Both the position numbers and the translations under genes were made by a program. Of a DNA stretch of 64,000 bases, positions 12,144-19,507 are shown piece by piece; within the stretch, counting starts at the first letter, position 1, and each line of letters opens with the position of its first letter. The notes under the pieces are model-generated. The model had not been told where the DNA came from. It searched no databases and saw only the letters and a list, made by a program, of their open reading frames with translations. Source of the stretch: Thermoleophilia bacterium (GTDB lineage Bacteria > Actinomycetota > Thermoleophilia > Gaiellales > Gaiellaceae); contig JAICPI010000003.1 in assembly GCA_025929895.1 (NCBI GenBank), forward strand, positions 29,649-93,648, given 5' to 3'.

Positions 12144-12963
12144 CTCGCTCACCGAGGCGGTGGGCGCGCTCGGGAACGGGACCCGGGGGCTCGCCGGCGG
12201 GACCGACCTCGTTCCGTTGCTGCGCGACGGCCTCGTCGCGGCCGACCGCCTCGTCGATCTCCGTCGGGTGATCCCGAGCGGCATCGACGGGACCGCGATC
12301 GGCGCCGGAACGACGCTCGCCGAGCTCGAAGCCGACCCGCAGATCCCCGACGCGCTCCGGGAGGCGTGCCGGCTCGCGGCGTCGCCGCAGCTCCGGAACA
12401 TGGGGACGATCGGCGGCAACCTGCTCCAAGCGACGCGGTGCTGGTACTGGCGCCTGAACTACCCGTGCCGCTTGCACGGCGGCGACGTCTGCCACGCACG
12501 GGAGGGGCAGCATCGCGAGCACGCGATCTTCGCGAACGACTACTGCGCGTCGGCCCACCCGTCCGACGTCGCGGCGGCTCTCCTCGCCCTCGACGCGACC
12601 GTCGAGACGACCAGGGCCGCGGGTCCGCTGGCCGGCCTCTATCGCCTCCCGGACGATCACGATCGCAACCTCGTCGACCTCGGGGCGGACGAGCTGATCA
12701 CGCGGATCCACTACGAGCGCCCGGAGCAGAGCGTCTATCTGAAGGCGATGGACCGCAAGCGCTGGGCATTCGCGCTCGTCGGCGTTGCCGCCGCGCGCTA
12801 CGACGACGGCGTCCGCCTCGGGCTGGCCGGGGTCGCTCCGATCCCGTGGCGGCTCGCCTCGCTCGACGACCTCGAGCAGGCGACGCCGCTCCCCGGGACG
12901 GCGTACAAGCTCGAGCTTGCGCGCGCCCTGGGGCGCCGGGCGATCGCGGCCGTGGGCGGCTAG
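12124..12963 (+). CDS. Molybdenum hydroxylase FAD subunit with extra four-Cys cluster motif
   Basis: 279 residues, TTG start 20 bases inside the large-subunit gene. FAD-binding motifs AGGTDL (24-29) and TIGGNL (95-100) identify the CoxM/YagS family. After TIGGNL comes a loop with C106, C115, C123 and C141, the last in YCASAHPSD. Loops of this kind in PaoB (YagS) and 4-hydroxybenzoyl-CoA reductase beta hold a [4Fe-4S] cluster. The protein should accept electrons from the small subunit and hand them to a cytosolic acceptor. It is the third subunit of the operon; no XdhC-type or CoxF-type maturase follows. Confidence 0.9.
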   Translation: MELLRPSSLTEAVGALGNGTRGLAGGTDLVPLLRDGLVAADRLVDLRRVIPSGIDGTAIGAGTTLAELEADPQIPDALREACRLAASPQLRNMGTIGGNLLQATRCWYWRLNYPCRLHGGDVCHAREGQHREHAIFANDYCASAHPSDVAAALLALDATVETTRAAGPLAGLYRLPDDHDRNLVDLGADELITRIHYERPEQSVYLKAMDRKRWAFALVGVAAARYDDGVRLGLAGVAPIPWRLASLDDLEQATPLPGTAYKLELARALGRRAIAAVGG

Positions 12964-12976
12964 GATCCGCGCTTCG

Positions 12977-13516
12977 TTGGCGCGGCGGCTGCTTGCACTG
13001 CTCGTCATCGCCTGCGCCTGCGGCGCTGCGGCGGTGACCGTTTCGAACGCCCGGGCAGGGAAGACGGCGGTGCCGGAGACGCACATCCCCGCGATCCCGG
13101 CGGCGGCGCCCGTCGGGAACCGCTGCCCGATCCCGCAGCGTTTCCGGCAGGCATTCGTCTACGCGGCCCGCGACACGCGGCTTCCGCTCGCGCTGCTGAC
13201 CGCGGTCGCTCGCGTCGAGTCGGAGTTCGCGCCGCACGCGCGCTCGAGCGCCGGCGCGCACGGACTGCTCCAGGTGATGCCGACGACGGCCACCGAGCTG
13301 AAGCTCGACGTCTCGCTGCCGGGCGAGAACGTGCTCGCGGGCGCCCGCTACCTGAAGACGCTCCTCGACCGCTTCCCCTCGAGCGACCTGGCGCTCGCCG
13401 CGTACAACGCCGGGCCGACGGCCGTCGCGAGCGCGGGCGGGGCGCCGAGCGACGAGACGCTGACGTACGTCGCCGACGTCACCTCGATCTGGCGCTCCCT
13501 CGTCGGTTGCCGCTAG
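12977..13516 (+). CDS. Secreted lytic transglycosylase (SLT domain)
   Basis: 179 residues from TTG at 12977, with a signal peptide (residues 1-27). The SLT goose-lysozyme-like domain covers about 55-165: AVARVESEFAPHA contains the catalytic glutamate, followed by AHGLLQVMP and LALAAYNAGPTAV, the three classic motifs. It should cleave the glycan strand of peptidoglycan outside the membrane. TAGGAT at 12961-12966 (its TAG also ends the FAD subunit gene) lies ten bases upstream of TTG, so it may have its own leaderless promoter rather than being part of the hydroxylase operon. A strong hairpin follows the stop directly. Confidence 0.88.
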   Translation: MARRLLALLVIACACGAAAVTVSNARAGKTAVPETHIPAIPAAAPVGNRCPIPQRFRQAFVYAARDTRLPLALLTAVARVESEFAPHARSSAGAHGLLQVMPTTATELKLDVSLPGENVLAGARYLKTLLDRFPSSDLALAAYNAGPTAVASAGGAPSDETLTYVADVTSIWRSLVGCR

Positions 13517-13517
13517 A

Positions 13518-13544
13518 CGTGGGGGAACCCGTGGTTCCCCCACG
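13518..13544 (+). terminator. 12-bp hairpin terminator after the lytic transglycosylase gene
   Basis: CGTGGGGGAACC at 13518-13529 and GGTTCCCCCACG at 13533-13544 form a perfect stem with a three-base loop, two bases after the TAG. A pyrimidine-rich stretch follows but not a T-run. Confidence 0.7.
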
Positions 13545-13619
13545 AGCCCCCTCCTTCTTCGCAGCGATCCATTCGCCGCTCCGGCTCCGGCGCGGCAAAG
13601 CCACCCCTCCGCGCCGTCT

Positions 13620-14261
13620 GTGAGGTCGCTGGCGACTCTTGTTCTGCTCGTCGGGATCGCATCGGCGTGCGGAGGCGATGAGGACGACTCCGCCGCCGAG
13701 ACCTCGGCGTCCGGCTGCGTCGCGGCTCAGGCGCCGGACCCCCGCGACCCGGCGAGGCACGAGGCGCCGACCTCCACCCTCGACCCGGCCGAGACGACGC
13801 GCGCCGTCGTCGTCACGAACTGCGGGGAGCTCACGATCACGCTCGACCCGCGGGCGTCGCCGAACGCGGCTTCGTCGTTCGCCCAGTTGGCGTCGCACGG
13901 GTACTTCGACGACACCGTCTTCCACCGGATCGTGCCGGGCTTCGTGATCCAGGGCGGCGACCCGAGCGCCACCGGCACCGGCGGGCCCGGCTACACCACG
14001 GTCGACACGCCGGACGAGGCGACGGCGTACACCAAGGGCGTCGTCGCGATGGCGAAGGCGCCGCAGGAGCCGCCCGGCGCCGCCGGCAGCCAGTTCTTCG
14101 TCGTCACCGGCGAGGACATCGGCCTGCCGCCGCAGTACGCCGTGATCGGGACCGTCACTGCGGGGCTCGACGTCGTCGAGCGGATCGGAGCGCTCGGCGG
14201 CGCCGACGAGCGGCCGACCGAGACCGTCCTGATCGAGCGGATCTCGATCGAGTCGAGCTAG
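13620..14261 (+). CDS. Peptidyl-prolyl cis-trans isomerase, cyclophilin type, exported
   Basis: 213 residues from GTG at 13620. The N-terminus has a hydrophobic stretch ending in ASACGG, a weak lipobox, so the protein is probably a lipoprotein, or a secreted protein with an acidic linker. The cyclophilin domain (60-212) has FHRIVPGFVIQGGDP with the catalytic arginine, and SQFFVVT. It should assist folding of exported proteins at the outer face of the membrane. Its stop overlaps the next gene's GTG by one base. No promoter-like TANNNT is close to the start. Confidence 0.88.
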   Translation: MRSLATLVLLVGIASACGGDEDDSAAETSASGCVAAQAPDPRDPARHEAPTSTLDPAETTRAVVVTNCGELTITLDPRASPNAASSFAQLASHGYFDDTVFHRIVPGFVIQGGDPSATGTGGPGYTTVDTPDEATAYTKGVVAMAKAPQEPPGAAGSQFFVVTGEDIGLPPQYAVIGTVTAGLDVVERIGALGGADERPTETVLIERISIESS

Positions 14262-14776
14262 TGCCCGTCGCCGCCGTCGTGCTCGCGGCCGGCGCGTCGA
14301 CGCGCTTCGGCGACCCGCCCAAGCAGCAGCTCCTCCTCCCGCGCGTCCTCGAGCGGCTCCGAGCCGCGCCCGTCGACGAGATCGTCGTCGTCCAGGGTGC
14401 CCACCCCGTCACGGCTCCGGAACGCGTCGTGGAGTGCGAGGACTGGGCGCGCGGGCCCGGGGCGTCGCTCCGCTGCGGGCTGCGGGCGCTCGGCGCGAAC
14501 GCCGACGCGGCGGTGGTCGTCCTCGCGGACGGGCCGCACCTGGCGCCCGACGCCGTCGCGCGCGTGCTCGCGGCCTGGCGGGAGAGCGGGCGCGAGGTCG
14601 TCGCGGCCTCGTACGGGGGCAACCGCGGCCACCCCGTCCTGCTCGCCCGGAGCGCCTGGGGCCGAGTCCCCGACGAGGGTGCCCGGGTGCTTGAGCCCCT
14701 GCTCGTCCCCTGCGACGACCTCGGCCCTCCAGGCGACGTCGATTTCGCCGATGAATGGAAGGAGGACCCCGCCTGA
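14261..14776 (+). CDS. MobA/MocA-like nucleotidyltransferase
   Basis: 171 residues. The N-terminal VVLAAGASTRFG is the nucleotide-binding GxGxSxR-type loop of the NTP-transferase family, and ADGPHLAP matches the metal-binding Asp region (usually DQP or DMP in MocA). MocA attaches CMP to molybdopterin for xanthine dehydrogenase-type enzymes, which would suit the hydroxylase operon 1.3 kb upstream. The protein is shorter than usual (about 195), mainly through a short middle, so another nucleotide-sugar role cannot be excluded. The one-base overlap with the cyclophilin gene indicates co-transcription. Confidence 0.72.
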   Translation: MPVAAVVLAAGASTRFGDPPKQQLLLPRVLERLRAAPVDEIVVVQGAHPVTAPERVVECEDWARGPGASLRCGLRALGANADAAVVVLADGPHLAPDAVARVLAAWRESGREVVAASYGGNRGHPVLLARSAWGRVPDEGARVLEPLLVPCDDLGPPGDVDFADEWKEDPA

Positions 14777-14797
14777 CCGCCGAACCAGACGACCCGC

Positions 14798-15493
14798 ATG
14801 GAGCTCGCAACCGCACTCGCACCCAAGCGCTCGGCGCTCGCGCAGGCACGCCTCCAGCGGCAGCTCCCCGTTCGCGAGGCCGCGGCCAAGGCAGGGCTGA
14901 CCGAGGACGAGGTCTCGTGGCTCGAGGAGGGCCGCGTCTACCGCTTCCGCAGCCCCGACGACGCGCTGCTCGCACTCACGCTCTACACGACCGCCCTCGG
15001 CGTCGACCACCGTGAGGCCCGGGTGCTGGCCGGGCTCCCCGTCCCCCCGAAGCCGTTCGAGGCGAACCCCCGCGCCCGGCTGCTCGTGCTGGCCGGCGTC
15101 GCGGCCGCGGTCGTCGCGCTCGTCGCGGCGTTCGTGCTACCCGGCCGGGCCGAAGAGCAGGCGCGCGCCGCGGAGGCCGCACGGCTCGCGGTCGAGGCGA
15201 AGCTGCCGAAGCCGTGGGAGATCGGGGTCGACATCCTCAACGGGAACGGCGACATCAACCACACACGCGTCGTCGCCTCGCGCATCGGCGCGCTCGGCTA
15301 CCACGTCGCCCGCGTCGCGCGGGCGAACCGGTTCGACTACCCGCAGACCGCCGTCTACTACGAGCGCGGCGGGAAAGCCGCGGCCGAGCGCCTCGCGCGG
15401 CAGCTCGACGTCGGCACGCGCCCGCTGCCGGGGGGCGACGACCCACGCCGGCTCGTCGTCATCGTCGGCCCCCCGCGCGGGCCCGCGGGCTGA
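14798..15493 (+). CDS. Helix-turn-helix/transmembrane protein with LytR_C domain
   Basis: 231 residues from ATG at 14798. A RodZ-like HTH segment occupies residues 8-80, a single transmembrane helix lies at about 95-114, a short coiled region follows, and a LytR C-terminal domain covers about 142-230 (VDILNGNGDINHTRVVASRI through the YYERGG strand). The layout implies a cytoplasmic DNA- or protein-binding head and an extracytoplasmic domain, probably in cell-wall assembly. It lies 21 bases after the nucleotidyltransferase. Its stop codon is the first part of a long inverted repeat. Confidence 0.82.
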   Translation: MELATALAPKRSALAQARLQRQLPVREAAAKAGLTEDEVSWLEEGRVYRFRSPDDALLALTLYTTALGVDHREARVLAGLPVPPKPFEANPRARLLVLAGVAAAVVALVAAFVLPGRAEEQARAAEAARLAVEAKLPKPWEIGVDILNGNGDINHTRVVASRIGALGYHVARVARANRFDYPQTAVYYERGGKAAAERLARQLDVGTRPLPGGDDPRRLVVIVGPPRGPAG

Positions 15494-15657
15494 GGAGGGT
15501 TTGGCGGGACGGGCCTCGTCGTCGGGGTGCGCTGGGGGTTGCGAGGCAAGGACGCAGGGAGCCCTCGTACCTGGAGGTACGGGGGCGACTGAGGACGCGG
15601 CATCGCGGCGTCCAGCGCGGCCCGGCGGCACAGCGCCTGTTCCGCCAAAGCCCTCCT
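15493..15657. repeat. Structured 165-bp intergenic element with terminal inverted repeats
   Basis: The gap between two convergent genes is bounded by AGGAGGGTTTGGCGG (15493-15507) and its near-perfect complement at 15641-15657 (one bulged base). Inside is an 11-bp stem, CCCTCGTACCT at 15562-15572 against AGGTACGGGGG at 15575-15585, flanked by two copies of AGGACGC. The arms abut the two stop codons. It could be a bidirectional terminator, a small palindromic (REP/MITE-like) element, or a structured RNA. Confidence 0.6.
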
Positions 15658-15658
15658 A

Positions 15659-15889
15659 CTACTGGAGCGGCGTGCGGAGCGCCGCGAGCCGGTCCTTCAG
15701 GTCCGGCGCCATCGGCTCGGTGCACGCGACCTTCACGTAGCCGCGCAGCTCGCTCTCGAACGTGAAGCGCTTCGCGCACCACGGGCAGCTCGCGAGGTGC
15801 TCCTCGACGGACGTCTGCTCCTCCACGGAAAGCGCGCGGTCGAGGTAGGGCTGCATGACCTCTTCGCAGTGATCGCAGGGATCCATCAT
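15659..15889 (-). CDS. Zinc-binding anti-sigma factor (ZAS/RsrA-like)
   Basis: 76 residues. An N-terminal CDHC and the HLASCPWC motif (H-x3-C-x2-C, residues 31-38) form the zinc site of the RsrA/ChrR class of anti-sigma factors. The protein should hold the upstream ECF sigma factor inactive and release it when the thiols are oxidised or the zinc is lost. ATG at 15889 overlaps the sigma gene's TGA (ATGA), which fixes the start and ensures balanced synthesis. No transmembrane segment is present, so it is a soluble cytoplasmic anti-sigma. Confidence 0.88.
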   Translation of the reverse strand: MMDPCDHCEEVMQPYLDRALSVEEQTSVEEHLASCPWCAKRFTFESELRGYVKVACTEPMAPDLKDRLAALRTPLQ

Positions 15890-16467
15890 CCGGTCTCCAC
15901 TGCGCGATCCGCGAGCTCCTGCTTCAGCGCGCGGCGCGCACGGTGCAATCGTGACATCACTGTACCGATCGGGATGTCGAGGATCTGCGCGGCGTCCTGG
16001 TAGGAGAAGTCGCCGAGGTCCACGAGCACGAGTACGTCGCGGAAGTCGTGGGGGACGGCAGAGAGCGCTCCGACCACGTCATCTTGGGATAAACGCTCGG
16101 CGACCTGATCTTCTTCCAGGGGCCGGCTGCTCGACTCCTCGAGCCGGTTGTAGAGGTAGTAGTCGCTCTCCTCCATCGGCTGCGTCTCGGGGCGGCGCTG
16201 CTGGCGGCGGGCGCGGTCGATGTTGAGGTTCGTGAGGATCCGGAGCAGCCACGCGCGCAGGTTGGTGCCCGGCGTGAACGACTTCCAGCTCCTGAAGGCG
16301 CGCGCGTAGGTCTCCTGCATCAGGTCCTCAGCCTCCTCGCGCGAGCCCACGAGCCCGCGCGCGACGCGGTAGACCTGGTCGGCGAGGTCGAGCGCCTCCT
16401 CCTCGAAGCGGACCCGCTCGCGCGCCTCGTTCGCGATGCGGCGGCCCTCCGTATCCGTGTCGGACAT
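15886..16467 (-). CDS. ECF RNA polymerase sigma factor (SigR/SigH-like)
   Basis: 193 residues. Region 2 is at about 25-95 (AEDLMQETYARAFRSWKSF, then NLRAWLLRILTNLNID) and region 4 at about 125-185 (DFRDVLVLVDLGDFSYQDAAQILDIPIGTVMSRLHRARRAL). The long linker with YNRLEESSSRP and the paired soluble zinc anti-sigma fit the redox-responsive group that includes SigR and SigH. It is the second gene of a three-gene operon behind an HMA-domain protein; start and stop overlap the neighbours. A GGAAT-type autoregulated promoter is not visible upstream. Confidence 0.92.
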   Translation of the reverse strand: MSDTDTEGRRIANEARERVRFEEEALDLADQVYRVARGLVGSREEAEDLMQETYARAFRSWKSFTPGTNLRAWLLRILTNLNIDRARRQQRRPETQPMEESDYYLYNRLEESSSRPLEEDQVAERLSQDDVVGALSAVPHDFRDVLVLVDLGDFSYQDAAQILDIPIGTVMSRLHRARRALKQELADRAVETG

Positions 16468-16682
16468 CAGCCGACCGCTTCGAGCGCCGGGAAGCCGGCT
16501 CCGGACATCGCGGCGACGAGCTCCTCGCGGCTGGTGCGGGACTCGTCCCAGGTGAGCGTCACCTCGCCCATCAGGTTCGCGGACGCCGCCTCGAGCCCCT
16601 GGTGGCCCTCGAGCGCCGCGCCCAGCTTCATGACGCAGCGCTCGCAGCGGACGCCGCGCACCTGGATCGTCTCCGTCGTCAC
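16467..16682 (-). CDS. Heavy-metal-associated (HMA) domain protein
   Basis: 71 residues, GTG start at 16682. The protein is a single ferredoxin-like HMA domain with RCERC (C13-x2-C16) in place of the more usual MxCxxC. Such proteins carry copper or other soft metals between partners. It is the first gene of the operon with the ECF sigma and zinc anti-sigma and ends one base into the sigma start (TGATG), so metal handling and the thiol-stress regulon are probably co-regulated. No copper ATPase is nearby. Confidence 0.85.
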   Translation of the reverse strand: MTTETIQVRGVRCERCVMKLGAALEGHQGLEAASANLMGEVTLTWDESRTSREELVAAMSGAGFPALEAVG

Positions 16683-16689
16683 GCGGGCG

Positions 16690-16695
16690 ATGCTA
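16690..16695 (-). promoter_or_regulatory. -10 element TAGCAT before the HMA/sigma/anti-sigma operon
   Basis: On the minus strand TAGCAT is followed by seven bases and GTG at 16682, suggesting a leaderless transcript. The rest of the gap to 16844 contains only a 6-bp CCAGGC/GCCTGG stem. Confidence 0.42.
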
Positions 16696-16844
16696 GAGGT
16701 TTGGCGTGAGACTGGCGTGATGCCGGGGATGGCTCAGACCAAGCCGGGCGCCGTCATCGCTCGCAGGCCAGGCTGTGAGGCCTGGACAAGAGTGAGGGCG
16801 GTGATCCGGCGCCGCGTCTGAGCCACCACCGGCGCGCGGCAGTC

Positions 16845-17915
16845 TTACGTCGAGCCTCCCTGCGACCGAGTCAGGGCGTCGCGGCACGCCGCTCGCGCGT
16901 CGCCCTGGGCGAGCTGGCGGTCGGCTTCGCAGGCCTGTGGGTCGATCGGCTCGAGCAGCGCGACGTCCGCGTGCCGCCCGACCAGCTCGACGAGCTCTCG
17001 GTAGAGCTCGGGCACCGGCACCAGGCGGTCGTCGTACGGGTGGATCAGGCTCGCGCGGGGGCCGAACCGCGCCGCGAAGAAGCGGTTCGTGTGGTAGTCG
17101 GCGCGCACCGTCGGGGCCGCACGACGGTCGTCCTGCGCCGCCCAGACCGCGAGCGCGTGCAGCAGCGCGACCACGGCGCCCGACAGCGCCACGTCGGTCG
17201 GCTGGTCGGGCACGCGGAGCTCGAGCGTCCCGAGGGCCGGGTGCACGCGCGCGTCCCACCACGTCTGCGTCGGCCGCGCGAGCACGCCGGCGCGCACCCA
17301 GCGCTCCATCATCGCCTCCCACTCGCTCCATGACGAGAAGGGCGGCGGCATGCCCGAGCGCGGAAGCGTCGCGAGGATCTCGGCGCGCGTCGAGAGCAAT
17401 CCCGTCTCGATGCCGCGGAACCACGGCGAGTTCGCGGCGAGCGCGAGCACGACGGGAAGCCAGGGCAGCACGCGCTCGTGCGCGCGCACGCACGACTCGG
17501 GATCGGCCATCGCCACGTGCACGTGCAGGCCGCAGACCCCTTGCCGTCGCGCGACTGGTCCGGTCGCTGCGACGAACTCGAGGTAGGCCGGGTCCTCCGT
17601 GATCGGCTGCGTCTCCGGGTCCGCGAACGGATGCGTGCCGATCGCGAGCACCCCGAGGCTCTCCGCACGCGCCGTCTCGACCACTCGGCCGCGCAGCTCG
17701 CGGACCTCGGCGAACGCCGCGCCCGGCGAGTCGCAGATGCCGGTCGCAGTCTCGACGAAGGTCCCGATCAGCTCGAGCTTGACCCGCGCGTCGGCGGCGC
17801 GCTCGACGACGCGCGTCGCGGCAGCCGCGGGCTCGAGCGTTCGCTCGTCCACGAGCAGCAGCTCCTCCTCGACGCCCACGGAGAAGGGCGCGCTCTGGCC
17901 GAATGCGTGCTCGAT
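16845..17915 (-). CDS. Carboxylate-amine ligase, glutamate-cysteine ligase type 2 family (YbdK-like)
   Basis: 356 residues if begun at ATC 17915; 344 from the nearest canonical codon, GTG 17879. The GCS2 family signature GVEEELLLVD lies at the N-terminus, followed by LIGTFVETATG, CGLHVHVAM and LELRVPDQPTD. The family couples ATP hydrolysis to amide bond formation between a carboxylate and an amine; some members make gamma-glutamylcysteine weakly. The longer start adds IEHAFGQSAPFSV, which I recall as conserved in relatives. It is supported by TAAGTT-N6 immediately upstream. An in-frame TAA at 17925-17927 rules out anything longer. The gene follows htrA by 16 bases. Confidence 0.85.
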   Translation of the reverse strand: MEHAFGQSAPFSVGVEEELLLVDERTLEPAAAATRVVERAADARVKLELIGTFVETATGICDSPGAAFAEVRELRGRVVETARAESLGVLAIGTHPFADPETQPITEDPAYLEFVAATGPVARRQGVCGLHVHVAMADPESCVRAHERVLPWLPVVLALAANSPWFRGIETGLLSTRAEILATLPRSGMPPPFSSWSEWEAMMERWVRAGVLARPTQTWWDARVHPALGTLELRVPDQPTDVALSGAVVALLHALAVWAAQDDRRAAPTVRADYHTNRFFAARFGPRASLIHPYDDRLVPVPELYRELVELVGRHADVALLEPIDPQACEADRQLAQGDARAACRDALTRSQGGST

Positions 17916-17921
17916 GCGAGG

Positions 17922-17927
17922 AACTTA
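17922..17927 (-). promoter_or_regulatory. -10-like TAAGTT six bases before an ATC start
   Basis: Read on the minus strand, TAAGTT is followed by CCTCGC and ATC. The same hexamer and spacing occurs before the ATC that opens the NYN-domain gene on the plus strand at 19156-19168. Confidence 0.35.
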
Positions 17928-17931
17928 AAGG

Positions 17932-19107
17932 CTATTCGGCCGACGGGGCTCGGCCGAGCTCGACGGGCACGACCAGCTGGTCGTCGCCGCGGTAGACCGA
18001 GACCTCGATCTCGTCGCCCGGCCGCTTGCGGGCCAGGATCGCGCGCAACCGCTCGGGCGTCGTGACCGCCTCGCCGTCGACGGCGACGATGATGTCGCCC
18101 CCGAGCCGCCAGCTCTCGCCTCCGACGATCACCGTGCGACGACCCGGTCTCAGGCCGGCCTGCTCGGCGGCGCTGTTCGGGACCACGGAGTCGATCAGCA
18201 GCCCCTCGTTCGTCCCGAGCCGGAAGAGCCGTCCGATGTCCTCGGTGAGCGGTGAGGTCTGGACCCCGAGGAACGCGTGCTCGACCTTGCCGCCGCGGAT
18301 GATCTGCGCCGTCACCGCGCGCACGGTGTCGACCGGGACCGCGAACCCGACGCCGACGTTGCCCGACCCCTGGTTCGCCGTCGTGATCAGGGTGTTCACG
18401 CCGATCACCTCGCCGCGCGCGTTCAGGAGCGGCCCGCCGGAGTTCCCGGGGTTGATCGCCGCGTCGGTCTGGATCGCGTTGTCGATCGCGAGCTCGTTCG
18501 GGGCCTGGAGGACCCGCCCGATCGCGCTGACGATTCCCGCAGTGACCGAGCGCTCGTACCCGAAGGGGTTGCCGATCGCGACGACCGCGTCGCCGACTCG
18601 GACGGAGGCCGAGCGACCGAACCGAAGCGGGGTCAGCCCGCGCGGCGGGGTGTTCACCTTGAGCACGGCGAGGTCGGTGGAGGGATCGACGCCGACCACG
18701 CTCGCCCGCACGGCCTCGTCGTTGGAGAAGCTGACGTTGACGTTGACGGCGTTCTCGACCACGTGGAAGTTGGTGACGACGAAACCCGTCTTCGTGATCA
18801 CGAACCCCGAGCCGAGCGAGCGCGTCCGCTGGGGGAAGGCGTCGAACGGGTCGGCCTGCACCGGGCCGGTGGCCTCGACCTGGACGACCCCCTTCGAGTT
18901 CCGCCGGTAGACGTCGCCCGGTGTGAGCCGCTCCTCGTCCGCGAACGAGGCCGGGCTCGTGAACACCTCGGGCGAGACCTCGCGGATGGTCGTCCCGCTG
19001 CCGAGCTTGCCGAGCGCGTTCGCGCCCACGAGCGCCAGGCCGCCGCCCAGGAGGCCGGCGGCCACGAGCGCCGCGGTTCCCAGCAGGAAGCGGACGTTCC
19101 GGCTCAC
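17932..19107 (-). CDS. HtrA/DegP-type serine protease with PDZ domain
   Basis: 391 residues from GTG at 19107. A single N-terminal transmembrane helix (residues 6-28) anchors a chymotrypsin-fold protease with the triad H115, D145 and S223 (GNSGGPLL), followed by one PDZ domain (about 285-385). The enzyme should degrade or refold misfolded proteins on the outer side of the membrane. TATAAC lies seven bases upstream of the GTG, so the gene is probably leaderless and transcribed divergently from the NYN-domain gene. GCS2 follows closely on the same strand. Confidence 0.92.
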   Translation of the reverse strand: MSRNVRFLLGTAALVAAGLLGGGLALVGANALGKLGSGTTIREVSPEVFTSPASFADEERLTPGDVYRRNSKGVVQVEATGPVQADPFDAFPQRTRSLGSGFVITKTGFVVTNFHVVENAVNVNVSFSNDEAVRASVVGVDPSTDLAVLKVNTPPRGLTPLRFGRSASVRVGDAVVAIGNPFGYERSVTAGIVSAIGRVLQAPNELAIDNAIQTDAAINPGNSGGPLLNARGEVIGVNTLITTANQGSGNVGVGFAVPVDTVRAVTAQIIRGGKVEHAFLGVQTSPLTEDIGRLFRLGTNEGLLIDSVVPNSAAEQAGLRPGRRTVIVGGESWRLGGDIIVAVDGEAVTTPERLRAILARKRPGDEIEVSVYRGDDQLVVPVELGRAPSAE

Positions 19108-19114
19108 GCGGCCG

Positions 19115-19120
19115 GTTATA
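19115..19120 (-). promoter_or_regulatory. -10 element TATAAC before htrA
   Basis: On the minus strand TATAAC is seven bases upstream of the htrA GTG at 19107. The 60-base divergent gap also holds the TAAGTT of the NYN gene on the other strand. Confidence 0.5.
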
Positions 19121-19155
19121 GCGTCGCCCCGGTTCAGCCGCGTTTGCGCCCGCGT

Positions 19156-19161
19156 TAAGTT
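19156..19161 (+). promoter_or_regulatory. -10-like TAAGTT six bases before the NYN gene's ATC
   Basis: TAAGTT, GCGCCC, then ATC at 19168. The hexamer and spacing are identical to the site at 17922-17927 on the other strand. Confidence 0.38.
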
Positions 19162-19167
19162 GCGCCC

Positions 19168-19497
19168 ATCGTCACGACCGTCCTCGTCGACGCTCGCAAC
19201 GTCCTGCGCTCGCGCTGGCCGAACATCCCCGAGCGCGAGCTCGTCGAGCTGACGAGGGCGTGGGCGGAGGAGCAGGGGCTCGCCGCGCTCCTGGTCTTCG
19301 ACGGCCGCGCGCCGCTCGAGGCGGCGGACGTCGTCGGGACGGCCGGGGAGAGCGCGGACGACTGGATCGCACGCGAAGCCGCGCGCTTCGCCCCCTACTG
19401 GCTCGTCACGTCCGACCGCGAGCTGCGGCAACGCGCGGGCGGCGGTGCCGAGCGCGTGCTCGGCGGCGGCAGTTTCGCCGCGACCCTGGTGCGGTAG
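19168..19497 (+). CDS. NYN/PIN-like domain protein (YacP type) with apparent ATC start
   Basis: 109 residues in an open frame from the TAA at 19156-19158 to TAG at 19495-19497. The sequence opens VTTVLVDARNVLRSRWPN, has LLVFDGR in the middle and LVTSDRELRQRA near the end. These are the three acidic strands of the YacP/NYN nuclease fold, which is associated with RNA processing. No ATG, GTG or TTG occurs in frame ahead of the conserved VDARN strand, so ATC at 19168 is the only plausible initiator; it lies six bases after TAAGTT. The family assignment is fairly sure, the start unusual. Confidence 0.72.
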   Translation: MVTTVLVDARNVLRSRWPNIPERELVELTRAWAEEQGLAALLVFDGRAPLEAADVVGTAGESADDWIAREAARFAPYWLVTSDRELRQRAGGGAERVLGGGSFAATLVR

Positions 19498-19507
19498 CAG
19501 CGCAGTC

